Shown here one piece after another: positions 11,901 through 23,122 of a stretch of DNA of 64,000 bases. This DNA comes from Rotaria sp. Silwood1 (lineage: Eukaryota; Rotifera; Eurotatoria; Philodinida; Philodinidae): positions 1,247-65,246 of the forward strand of contig CAJNOP010000653.1 in assembly GCA_905250075.1 (NCBI GenBank). Direction: 5' to 3'. Position numbers and translations under genes: made by a program. A model generated the notes under the pieces. The model searched no databases. It had not been told where the DNA came from and was given only the letters and a program-made list of their open reading frames with translations. The stretch's first letter is position 1, and the number at the start of each line of letters is the position of its first letter.

Positions 11901-12280
11901 GAAAGGATGGGGGACAGTTTGTACACAAATCGGCCCTAAAGGAAAATCTCTCCAGAAAACAGTTTGATCGTGTGAGTTATGCTTCTCCCTTCAACGCTAA
12001 ATCACTCTCGATGCACATGAACGATTTTCATGAAGACCATATACTACATTCTATCCTATATAGCCTCGTAGTCCGTTGTAGTGCTTATCAGCCCAACGAT
12101 CGTTCGTGTGAAGAAGATATATATTCAGGGTAGACACAGCTTTCCAAGAGTTACAAAATGATATCAAATTATATAGGAAAATATGTTGTTCTCGATATTT
12201 TCTCAAGACCACACTAGTAGAATCCTATGAGGAATGCTCTGATCTAGAAATGCTGCCTATAGAATCTTCACTATAGTTCA
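11901..12280 (+). repeat. Left inverted arm of fold-back element
   Basis: This pairs with 13283-13697. The arms match along their whole length apart from point changes and a few indels, so they were once near-identical. Confidence 0.75.
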
Positions 12281-13282
12281 CCGGAGTCTTCACAACAATA
12301 GAACTTCTACAGGCAGTAGAGGTTAGCTTTTGCTAGGTACTTTCGGTTTCAAGGATCTGTGATTTGAGGCGATGCCTATGAAAGAAACTAGATTCCATTT
12401 CTGGAAACATTTTTGAACCATCGAGAAAAAGTACAGCGCTATTTTTCATTTGAGTAATCAACGTTTTGTGAATCCTGTGTGTAAAAGTAACATTTGCTGC
12501 AGAAGTATAGTACACGTGTGCACTATGGATAGCAGAAGCGGCTTAGGCACACCATACTATGAAAGTGTGCGTGAACAAGAGAGGTTATATCTGTTTGAAC
12601 GCATCACAAAAGTAAGCAAAGTGTTTAATAGAGTGCAGCATGATACAGTATTGTGAGAAAACAACGTGCTCTATTGTCGATCTCTAGCACATTGTAGTGG
12701 GAGGAATATCACTGACCTAGAGGTGACTTTCATGTGAATCAGATCGGTTCCGCTTTCGCTGTTCAGCATTATTGGTGCCGTGAAAAGGCAGTTGCTGTTC
12801 CTGCGTACTGTTTCCATTCATTTTGTCCTTTAGGAAGTATATCAGAGAAGAATAACTTGAGAGTCATTCCGAGCATACACTACTAATATTCAATCGACAA
12901 AAGGAGTTGATTTTTATTTTAGCATTGATCCGCTATTGATAATATACCCATTTCAGCATACCGCGTTCACTACACGATACCTGTATAAACTTTGGGACCT
13001 GTCTACCAGAAAACTGCTTATTATATATAAATTTCCAAGCTTATCAAAAGAATGTACCATAATCGGCTGATGCACTATCCCTTGCAGTCGCCTACGTTTC
13101 GAGCAAAGCGAAAAAGAACTCCATCATAAAGTCGTCGACAAGCTAGGTCTTTACTTTCATGGGTTTCACAACTTTGCTGAATCGTCAGTCGAGTTAGGTC
13201 AATAATATCTGCCAAACTTCAGTCGATGGCAATATCAAATGCTGACTTTTTGGACTTTTTGATTCCCCAACGAGTATATTCT

Positions 13283-13697
13283 ATGAACTACAGTCGAGAT
13301 CCTATGGGCAGCACATCTGGATCAGAGCATTCTTCATACAATTTTACCAGTGTGGCCTGAAAAAAACACCGCACGTAGCATATTTTTCTACATATTTTGC
13401 CATCATTTTGTAGCTCTTGGAAAGCTGTATCTACCCTGAATATATATCGCTTTTTTGCACGAACGACCGTCGGGTTGATAAGCACTACAATGGACTATCA
13501 AGGATTCAATTCTATCCTCAAACGGACTACGAGGCTATATAGGGTAGAATGTAGTATATGGTCTTCATGAAAATCGTTCATGCGCATCGAGAGCGGTTTA
13601 GCGCTGAAGGGAGAAGCATAACTCACATGATCAAACTGTTTTCTGGTGAGATTTCCATTTAGGGCCGATTTGTGTACAAACTGTCCCCCGTCCTTTC
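13283..13697 (-). repeat. Right inverted arm of fold-back element
   Basis: Inverse of 11901-12280; it ends in CTGTCCCCCGTCCTTTC at 13697. Confidence 0.75.
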
Positions 13698-15124
13698 TAC
13701 TAAATAAGAGCTGGAAGCTATTTTTGAGACGGCTACTATGAAGTAAATTTCTCTGGCTCTTGTAAGAGAGAGAATGATAATTTTGTGAAATAGTCCTTGA
13801 TTAATGTTGCATTACGTAATTCAATTTCATTCATTTTTTTTTCTTGATACCTTATTCTTAACACTAAATAGCTCATTTGAAAAATAATAGTTACACGCTA
13901 ATAGTATGCTTACTTTTTTCTAAAAAAGGCAATTTTATATGTACCTATTATTCTTAACTGTCAATTTTTATAAGTGTCTATTGTTTTGCACATTGGGTTG
14001 TCGGTAAGAGAGCACTTAATCTCTTAAACCCATGTGCAACATCATCCACATCCACACCTTCAAGATTCATGACGGAAATTATTGCTAAAAATTATACAAA
14101 AAAATGTAATTCTCGTTTTTCTTTTTTTACGAGTACTTAATTATTATATAACCTGTGTCAACAATTACTAATGAACCTTTCGATATGTTTTCTACTATAT
14201 TCATCCATCAATATAAATACAACATTACACTAACGAGCTACCATTAAAACGAACTTGCTATGTGGATGGATAGTGATCCAAATTCTTGAACTCTATAATT
14301 TGTCGATGAATTTAATAAATACTGATGAAGTATTTGAAATCAAGTCATATATTACCTGAAATATGGTGCTCGCCGGCGCAAACAAACTCTGGCTAAAAAT
14401 GAAAGAAATGTGAAATATCACGCTTAAAAGAATTTAATTTATAACTGCATGGAAGCTCAACTTGCTGTATGGAATACCAACGAATAGTTGTTGTTTTATG
14501 CTGCTCACTTTCTCCGTCTAGCATATGTTCTATGATTTCAATAAGTACTCTCTTGTATCAAAGAGTTTATAGTTCATGTTAGATCTTCATCTTTACTAAA
14601 AATATGAGCGTCATCAGGAGTTCGTGAGATTTTGTATGCAACATCATAAATGAGCTATGATAAAACAGTAACTTACATTTTTACTTTATGCATAACAAAT
14701 TATTAAGTGAAAGTGCTACATTCTTTCACAGTATGAATAGACCATAAGATATATTATCTAAAAATTGATTTCTTCAAAACAGTAAGATCAGTATTGTTCA
14801 GCTATTGTTGTCAGAATGTCAAATTCTTAGAGAGTGATATTGTGAGCCAAACAAGTGATTTTTGAGATACTGAAAATGTTATTAGATAAATCAAAAATAT
14901 TCATCTGAGCTTTGTTCGATTAATATATGATTTTGTGTTATGAAGTATCAAAAGAGAACAATATCGACACTGAAATATTCTTTTGATTAATGAATTGCAA
15001 TCAAAGTAATTGTAAAAAGAATGAATCGGGTATTAGTCTGAGTTGGGTGTTCTTTTCACTGGCACCAACATTCATACCCCATATAAAATTCATTTTCTCA
15101 ACATACTATGATAGATAGCTTTGA
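13698..15124. other. Intergenic, no gene seen
   Basis: AT-rich, with no open frame carrying a motif. A short CCACATCCACACC stretch near 14046-14060 is a single telomere-like arm. Confidence 0.4.
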
Positions 15125-15214
15125 GGGTGGGTGTGAGTGTGGGTGTAGGTATCGGTGTCGTGACGGATCTTATTTTTGACCATCTCCACACCAACATCCA
15201 CCCACACACTCCAA
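15125..15214. repeat. Telomere-like hairpin 4
   Basis: A G-rich arm (GGGTGGGTGTGAGTGTGGGTG, from about 15125) and a C-rich arm (CCACACCAACATCCACCCACAC, to about 15208) are separated by ~45 nt. Order is G then C, as in the other copies. Confidence 0.6.
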
Positions 15215-15239
15215 ACCGCACTTCTATATCTTGAACTCA

Positions 15240-15302
15240 TCTTGAAACATTAAAGAAACAAGGTCATTTGTCAGGTGTACGAACAATTTTGAGCGCCACT
15301 GT
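15240..15302 (-). mobile_element. Solitary Tc1/mariner-like terminal repeat
   Basis: Read on the minus strand, the end is TACAGTGGCGCTCAAAATTG followed by TTCGTACACC. This has the CAGTG(G) start and adjoining TA typical of Tc1-like ends. No partner end or transposase frame was found nearby, so it is a fragment. Confidence 0.45.
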
Positions 15303-15451
15303 ATATTGAATTTGGCATCAAAAGATTCGCCGTAAAATTTGGCATCCGAAAATAAACTTCTTATGTGAATCGGTTCATAAGCTGATTCCTGTTCTTATGC
15401 ACCTCTGTCCTTATTGATTATACGTACATCATGTATTGTTTTGATTTTTCA

Positions 15452-15995
15452 ATATGATGATCTACCCAATATGAAATATTTTTCATTGAAAATTAGTCAT
15501 TTAAGTTATGCATATGATACTCAAACTGTTCCTCTGCTTCATTGGATATGTAATATTGAGGAATTAACCATATATTTTTTTTGTGTATATACAATCGAGT
15601 TAGATATATCGATGGTATTCAACTTCAAAATTACATTGTTATTCATTTTTAATAACTTCATACATTCGCTTTTTATATTAGTACCGATATTCGTGGGGAA
15701 CAACCTGTTTCATCTTCTTCAAATAACGATATTCAACTAATTTTTACTAATCTTAAATATGGACAACTGAGTTGTTTTATAGATTATTGCAAATCTGGCT
15801 GTACTATAATTAATGCTGTTTTTATTTCCATTCGCCTTTGATCGTCTAAAAAAACGATACGCAATAACTTTCCAAATATTATATTCGATAATATTACTTT
15901 CTTATTGATAATAGGTTCAGTTCCATCCATACACGAAGTTTTCGTTAGATTTACTCAATCGTATCTATTATCAAAGGGAGACGTGTAGATTTGGA
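15452..15995 (+). pseudogene. Decayed F-box/LRR-like gene of a bdelloid-expanded family
   Basis: Three pieces in different frames keep the family's order: DDLPNMKYFSLKISHLSYAY..PLLHWICNIEELTIYF (from 15452), DIQLIFTNLKYGQLSCFIDY (about 15731), and NNFPNIIFDNITFLLI followed by HEVFVRFTQSYL (about 15864-15975). From memory this leucine-rich pattern (LPNLKyFSL..EEL; NNFPNIvF; HEfFvRl) is common in large rotifer F-box-like protein families. No F-box itself is visible. Frames are broken several times and there is no start, so it is a relic. The family assignment rests on recall, not on an alignment. Confidence 0.5.
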
Positions 15996-16309
15996 ACGAC
16001 TAGCACTTCAGCACCTTTTCGATGCTGAAACTTAGTTCAATCATATGAAAGTGATTCACAGCAACCAATTTTATTTTCAATAATAAATACGATGATTGGC
16101 TTCAAACACACACATAATGTGAAAATATGAGTTTCTACAAAGAATGAGTATCAAAAATATTTCATTATATCGAATAGAACAATAAAACACTATTTCGAAT
16201 CGAAACTCTCTCATTTTTTTTGCTCTTCCACATGTACTAATCACCTCTATTATAATTATTCCATCGTAATAACTCATATAAATCAAAATATTAAATAAAT
16301 GAAAGCTTT

Positions 16310-17830
16310 GACATGCTTGATTCAATCTGAAAGATCTGAAGAGAAAGAAAAAAATGGTGAAGAAGCAACCAAAGTTGAACCTGAAGATTTTTCTAATGAT
16401 TCAATTGTTCATGTTAGTTTTGATAATGGAAAAGATGACAATAACTGAAATCATACGAAATAACAAAAAAGAAATCTCATTTCAACTTATTTTCTACTAA
16501 ATAGTACTTCGTCACGGTGGTTCAATTCGTTTTCATATAACTGCATCATCACAGCCACAATATGGTCAATTAACACGTGATCAATCAATAATTCGTAGAT
16601 TTCTATCGATTTTATTGGCATTTTTTAAACCAAATTATGATTGTTATCATAATGATGGTGGAAAGTTTAGTGTTTTTTTTTAAATACAAACCAGAAAAAC
16701 TTCCACCTGGCTAGTCTATATTTGCTAAAGTTGAACTATATAACTCTTTTACATACTATTGATCCAAATAAAAACTTTGTGGAAAGTAAATGTATATTGT
16801 GAAAATCAGGAAATCTATCATGCATTCATACATGGGCAAGACATAATATAATTCTAATCGAAGCAAAAATTCATGCTGAAGTTCCACGTAATGTAGAGTA
16901 AGCTGAGAATTGTTTTTTTTTGTAAAAAAGATCTGGATATATTTAATTGTAGTGGGATTCAGAAGAATAATGTGGTTTTGTTGGTTTGAGAAACATTGGT
17001 GCAACTTGTGATATGAATTCACTTTTACAAATAATTTATTTTATTAAAAAAATTACGAAGGGTTTGTTGAATTTCATCTTAAACGGTTTTAGATTGTTCA
17101 TTCAATTCAGAGTGATGCGTTTCATTTAAACTCGAAAAATTTGTCTAGGTTAAATTATTACTATAGTTGATATTGACAATTTGTTTGTATTTAGGCTGTA
17201 TATGCACTGTCAACGGATAGTGATGATCAAGTACATTGCGTTCCACTTGCCTTACAAAAAATTTCTTATGATCTACAATTTACTGATCGACCAATTAATA
17301 CAAAGAAATTGACACGTTCATTGGAGTATATTCTAGTTTCTTTTTAAACAATTCATAAAAAAAATTTTTTTTTTCTGGATGAAACAAACCAGATGAATTT
17401 TGTTAACATGATATACAAGAGTTTTGTCGAGTGGTATGCTGGAGAAGAGTATCAGGTCGCTTTATTATTATTTTTTTTTTGTTGTTACTTGATAAATTGA
17501 AATTAAAAATGAAAGATATTATTTCATTATCTTGTCATATAAATTATTTGACTATCGATAAACATAAAAAATTTTTCTTCATTTATAAAGCAATATGTTC
17601 GACGTACAATAGTTGATCATGAATCTCTTATAAAACAAACATTTTATCGCATTCCACTACAAGTATGAAACAATGCAAATAGTGAGTAATTAATGTGCGT
17701 ATTATAAAATGTTAATTTTATTTTTAAATTAGTAACTGAAAGTTGTCGAGATTTTTGTAAAAGTGAAATATTAACAAGTGAAAACTGATATGATGTTTGG
17801 AATATTCGTGATTTACAGGTTTGTTTAGTA
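16310..17830 (+). pseudogene. Relic of a USP7/HAUSP-type ubiquitin protease
   Basis: A stretch at about 16960-17060 reads WDSEE, stop, CGFVGLRNIGATCDMNSLLQ and then IIYFIKK. It matches the USP7 catalytic Cys box (WDS..[23 protein letters not shown] in the animal protein as I know it), with Tyr after the catalytic Cys replaced by Asp. About 17195-17320 reads AVYALSTDSDDQVHCVPLAL, then QKISYDLQFTDRPINTKKLT, which fits the next USP7 segment. Upstream, IHAEVPRNVE (about 16870) fits the end of the MATH domain. Further pieces at 16316-16680 and 17590-17820 are coding-like but unplaced. Stops, intron-like gaps and lost frames show decay. The His box is not seen. It is probably a dead duplicate of an active USP7 elsewhere. 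Confidence 0.65.
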
Positions 17831-18320
17831 AAATAAATAATTGATTTGATATTATGTCTTAAATTAACACACTTTAACTTTAAAAAAATCAAAGTTTAAG
17901 AAGTTACTTTATTGAATAACGGAAAATTTCGTTAGGGAAAAATTATCTTTCGAACATAGCGATATTTTCAAGTGCATAAATTTTCCATTATTACATCAGA
18001 TAACTACTTTAACTTTGTTTTCTTTAATATTAAAGAATTAAAGTATCTCACATTAACTTTTAAAACAAAGTAAAAGTGCTAACTCTAGTGCCGCTTCTAT
18101 TCATGATATTTCAACATAATTATATTAAAAACCATAGCTTAAAAACTTCACAAAACTTCATGAGACTTTAAGACTGAAGTCTTTGCTGTTTTTTCCTCGT
18201 TGTTTAGTCAGAATGCGGGTGAGGATCGAGATATAATGAATTACTATATCTATATCCATCCTATTTCGTTATGAGATACAAATGTAGAAAAATGTTATGA
18301 AATGAACTAATTCTTACATG

Positions 18321-19961
18321 TTATCTAACATGTAACTCTGAGCCAGCTTGTATATTTAATTCTAGAGTTTTTACTTGTTTGTTGTTATCTGTTATTTCTA
18401 TTCGTAAATCTTTAGTCTTATAAAATACGAATGCCGTATCTACAACCACTATGAGCACAGCTGCAGCCAGGTAGATGCGAATTAACATTCCAGTTAAAGT
18501 CTTCCATCCTAGAAATTGTTCTGCAAATGCCGATGAGAAAAATGATATCGATATGCTAAACATCAATATGGCTTCATACAGCGAATGAGTTTTTGTTTTT
18601 TCTTCTGGGGAGTATGATTTTGTGAATAGAATTGATGATCCGACATAGCCTAAATTCCATCCAATGCCAACAACAATCAAACCCATATCAAAATAGATAA
18701 TTTCAAAACCACATTGAAACAGAAATGTACCCACAAATTGGATCAAAAGTCCAGTGAGCATAACCAGTCGGCTTCCAAACCAGTTACATAGAGTTCCAGT
18801 AAAAAATGGCGGTACAAACATTCCTAATATATGGTACTCAACAGCTGTTATCACTTGAGGAAAAGTATGTCCAGAACCAATCATTGCCAGCGCTGCAGCC
18901 GACATTTGAATACCCATCGCTGACCATGAAACAAAACCACCAAGAGCAGCAATCAGAAATGTTCGTTGGCCAACTATCGTAAAGATTGAACGGCCACTTG
19001 AACTAAGATTTCTGTCCATGGTTGTAGGTAACGAGGTCGATTCTATTGCATTGTGCTTTTTTTAACATTGGGAAATTGGATTGTTCTCATGGTGAATAAC
19101 AGTGCCGCACATTCACCCAATGCTGCTAAATAAGCACCACTGTATTGCTTTGGAAGTACATTGATCATAAGTTTGGCTATTTCTGGCCTACAACAACATA
19201 AAAAATAATATTTATGAATAGAAGAGAAACTGTGTGGCACTTCTATCTCATATTCTCAAATCAGCAACCATATTTTAAAATAGTGATGACGGCAGATAAT
19301 CGTAATCTAGCATCTATGTTTTCAGTATTATTCTTTCAAAATAAAGAGAAGAGTTTGATGAAATAATAATTATAACACTTATGAACGTACCCAATAAAAG
19401 CGGACAGACAACCGCCAGCAGTGACCATCGCAATGGCTTTTGAAGCAAATTCTTGTGTTGAAAATTGTAATCCTGCCAGACGATAGTAGAATGTACATGG
19501 TACTTGTCCACCAATAAATGTAGCACTCACTACTAGTAACCAATAGAGTTTAAACCATGCTGCTACAATACAAAGTCCAGCTCCAATCATACCCATCAGA
19601 GCACCGAAATAGAATGGAGGTCGATAGCCGTAACGAGCAATAACTCGTGGTAAAAATACAGACCAAATAGTAGCAACAAAGAGCATAGAACCAATAGGAA
19701 TTGTTGCCAGATACCAGTTGGTAAAACTTGTAGTTGCTAGAGTAGTTATACTTATTTGAATGAAAAAAATACCTTGACCGAGACTCCACGACAATGCCAA
19801 TAATAGAATATTCCATAACATTTTACGAAATAGAGGATTAGTCCAGTGAATATAAAGCTGTCGTAATGGCCGAAACAACAATGTTTTAATACCGTTTTGG
19901 TTTTCTTGTTGTGCAGCATCGATTGATTCATCATTTTCTCTTGAATTAGGTTCTTCTGAGA
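18321..19961 (-). CDS. Bacterial-type major facilitator superfamily transporter, one frameshift
   Basis: Exon 1 (19961-19391) follows a TTCAG acceptor. A 193-nt intron (19390-19198) leads to exon 2 (19197-18321), which ends in a TAG-type stop. The splice restores FIG|PEIAKLM. The protein shows about 12 hydrophobic segments: six in the first half (LLLALSWSLGQGIFFIQISI through LSAFIG) and six after a linker (IAALGGFVSW through LAAAVLIVVVDTAF). Motifs such as YYRLAGLQFS..FASKAIAMVTAGG and WNLGYVGSSILFTKSYSPEE match a bacterial MFS drug/metabolite porter subfamily as I recall it; the substrate is unknown. Within exon 2, between NVKK and the MDRNLSSS segment (about 19045-19060), the frame shifts by one base in an A7 run, so the copy is broken or the base count is wrong. 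The first exon with the start codon was not found. Likely horizontal acquisition followed by intron gain. Confidence 0.7.
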
Positions 19962-22149
19962 CTGAATAAAAATAAATACTGATCAAGCGTATCTAATAAC
20001 TGAAATGTGTTTATTTGTTATTCATTGGTTTCTCATTTGTCTATCGTCCGAGAAAAAAACACAATGAAATTTTCTTGTGTTGTGCTACTCAACCGAATGA
20101 ATGTGTTTAACCTCAGATCAATAGGATTTTGTAGAAACCGAGAAGTACATATGTTACATTTGTTAAGCCAGTACTTCATAGTCATAGATAACAATGTACT
20201 TCTGCTATTTTCCAATACAAGAAGATGCTTCAAGTTTAACTAATGATTATGCTGCACATAACCAAAAGGAAAAGTATTGAAAATAGTTGTGCTCAAGTGG
20301 CTTCAAATGTTAGATATGCTGATGATAGTTGATTATTTCGAAACTCGAATTATTTTCTAGAGAATCTCTCGAAACTCAACAAAGGCTTGATATCTTTTTT
20401 CTCTGAAATTTAATTTCACTACAGGAAAGAGTATAAAAGTATTACATCTATTGATAAACTTTCACACGGTAATCATACTATCTTCTTACTTCTCGGTAAT
20501 ATTCCAAAATCGAAGTCAAACACTCGTTGACGTTTCAAGATAAAGAGACATTAAAAGCAACACTAATACTTCGCAGTTAATATATGGTTCAATTGAACAC
20601 AGTTTTCTATTAACTGAAGCTTTTGCGTTCGTTCCTGTTTCATTTACGACTGAGCTTTCTCAAGCATGTACGTTAAAAATTGACATGAGAACGCTCATTA
20701 TTAGTATTAGGATAATCATTTTTCCCACTGACTACATCATAAAACCTATCAGAGATGGAGCAATCAACTTTAAATATATTCTAGAAGGATCAACTGGAAA
20801 CGATTAGTTTAAATTACGGCTAAAGAACGACGTTTGTAGGGTATGTTGTGATTTTCTGAAATCGCTTAGTAAAAAAACCAAAAGACTCCTAACACAAATG
20901 TCGAAGGTTCGTATCACAAAGCGAACATAAACTACAAATGGTTAGTCGTTTCTGATAGCTTCACCGCAGTATGATAGCTCTGCAATCCTAGAATGAAATA
21001 AAGAGAAACAGAAAAAGAACGTTCTTTCCTAAAAAGCTGTCAAAAATCGTGTTGTGAAACATTGCAACTTTAGCTAGTAATGAGAGTATCGCTGAAGGCA
21101 GACCATTCGTGAGGTTTATAAATAACTGCCGAAAAACACGACCAAAGTTTCTGCCGACGCCCATCCGTCTAAGAAATGATTTAATTTTTGTGTTTTATTC
21201 ATACTGCCAATAGTTAAATCAGCAATGTATTGTAGCATGATTCTTCTCAACATACATTTATCTCACTCTTGAATAAAGAATGTCCTACGTGATGAGACCA
21301 ACCAATAGAATAAAACTACTATATCGATCGTCGATGATATATCGCCACTTATCGATGAGCCATAGTACGAGTCTTAGTAAACTTTAAGTATAATTTCGTA
21401 CGCTGTCTCTCTTCAAACATATTCACAAGATCATTTTTGATGAATTCAATCAATTAGTTCGGTGAGAAAAGGACATGTTGCAAAATGGAGTTGTTATCAA
21501 GTCGAAAGTTATTATCTATTTTGTACTCTACACTGGTGAGATGATCTGGTTATAACCTTAGTCTCTCTTTGAGCTTCTGGCAATACATCATGACAGAAGC
21601 CGTCGCCAGGAGTGGGTATAATAATTGACTACAGTTTCTTAGCTATACCTGTCGTTGATATTACATTGTGAGAAGAGTCATCGTTGCTGATCGATTTGTT
21701 GATTGGATTCATCGAACTATCTGCAAAATCCAACTTCACGACGTTTGTTGACGAATTCATCTAGAAATGTGACAAACAAATAACATATCACTCTCTTATA
21801 TCTCTCTTCTTTTGTTCTATCACGTGATGGACAGATGCTGCGTTGCAAAAATGAAAGTTGTTGTATCTGATCCAAAAGCATAATTCTGCGTGATTGATAA
21901 AACATTTTTCGTGTTTTACTTTTGTTATCACTAAAACATACTGAATTATTTTAGATTCTTATTTGTTGATGTCATTGTCCCTGTTGTTGGTATGGCATAT
22001 GCAGAAAGCATCACAGCTTTATTTGTGATGGAGTTAAACAAAACAGAATTTTGTTTCGAATTACAAGCAAAACTTCAATCCATTAAATTGATGTTGAACT
22101 ATCATTCTTTTTTTTTTGAAAGTAACTTTTTCGTCTGAAAAACGTCTTC
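19962..22149. other. Intergenic, no supported gene
   Basis: AT-rich. A ~40-codon open piece at about 21960-22080 (+), after an acceptor-like TTTTAG, looks coding-like but matches nothing I know. No complete gene. Confidence 0.35.
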
Positions 22150-22151
22150 TA

Positions 22152-22644
22152 CCCAAGCAGATAAACATTTTCAAAAACGCGTTTAAACGCATAAAAAAGG
22201 GCTTAAAATCCATAAAAAGTGGACGTGTTTGGCTGACAATCGCGGTTCCCGACTGTCAGCGAAAAACGACCACTTTTTGCCCTTTTTATGTGTTTAAACG
22301 CGTTTTCAGCAAAAACACGCTTGTAAACTCGTATAAACGCATAAAAAGAGCATAAAAAGTAGTTATCTTTTTCCTTTTCGTGAACTGTGATTGTAATTAT
22401 GATTGTGATTTATGAGCATGAAAAAGATGACAACTTTTTTCTGATCGTCTTATGCGTTTACACGCGTTTATCACCGTTTTTTTGCTGAAAACGCGTTTAA
22501 ACGCACAAAACGGGCAAAAAGTGGTCGTTTTTCGCTGACAGTCGGGAACCGCGATTGTGAGCCAAACAAGTCCACTTTTTATGGATTTTAAGCCCTTTTT
22601 TTTATGCGTTTAAACGCGTTTTTGAAAATGGTTGTCTGCTTGGG
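22152..22644. mobile_element. Palindromic MITE with TA target duplication (Tc1/mariner-like size and TSD)
   Basis: 493 bp. The ends CCCAAGCAGATAAACATTTTC and GAAAATGGTTGTCTGCTTGGG are inverted, flanked by TA at 22150-22151 and 22645-22646. The inverted similarity runs deep into the element, with the GCGTTTAAACGC motif repeated and segments AAAAAGTGGWC and CTGACARTCG mirrored in both halves. There is no coding capacity. Superfamily is inferred only from the TA duplication. Confidence 0.75.
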
Positions 22645-22918
22645 TAATACTATTTCTAAGAGAATGTGTGGGTATGAATGAAGTAAACACTTATCGGTAT
22701 CGCATAATTCATACCCAATTTTCAAAGATCGTAGAAAGTGAACCAAAAATGAGAGTCAAAGAAACGTGGCTCATTTCATATACAAAAAAATGAGTCAATC
22801 AAATTGAAATCCGTACTTTATCATGATCTACCCATTTTCTTCCCTACTTCTAACAATGCTACTGGATTGTTATAACCCTGATAGCTAGCCTAGATGCGTA
22901 TAGTGTTTCGAGGAATAC
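22645..22918. other. Intergenic, nothing seen
   Basis: Short AT-rich spacer between a MITE and the 34-bp tandem repeat. Confidence 0.4.
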
Positions 22919-23122
22919 CTCGACATTGTACTGGCAACTTTTTGGAAGCCAACTGGACATCCTACTTGTAAATTTTGAAGGGCTACCTGAAGATATTATC
23001 TGTAACTTTTCTAGAACCACCTGAACGTCATTTTTGTAACATACTAGGGGCTACCTGAGCATAGTAACTGTAATGATTTTACGACTATCTGGAGGTCAAA
23101 CATGTGACTTTTGGCAGTAGTG
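22919..23122. repeat. Degenerate 34-bp tandem repeat, six copies
   Basis: Six consecutive 34-bp units start at 22919, 22953, 22987, 23021, 23055 and 23089, each beginning CT(C/G)(G/A). Consensus is roughly CTGAACATNNTANNTGTAAC followed by TTTTNNGAAGCTAC. Unit length is exact while sequence has drifted heavily, so this is an old array. It is not in frame with any long open reading frame. Confidence 0.7.

Larger units (their letters stand above)
11901..13697. mobile_element. Fold-back DNA element with ~0.4 kb terminal inverted repeats
   Basis: Left arm 11901-12280 and right arm 13283-13697 are diverged inverted copies. Both ends read GAAAGGAYGGGGGACAGTTT inward, and both carry the CCTATATAGCCTCGTAGTCCG and CAGCTTTCCAAGAG segments. 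The ~1 kb core (12281-13282) has no transposase frame that I can recognise. No clear target duplication is visible. The right arm holds a ~28-nt insertion relative to the left. It is probably a non-autonomous element of a cut-and-paste DNA superfamily. Confidence 0.75.
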
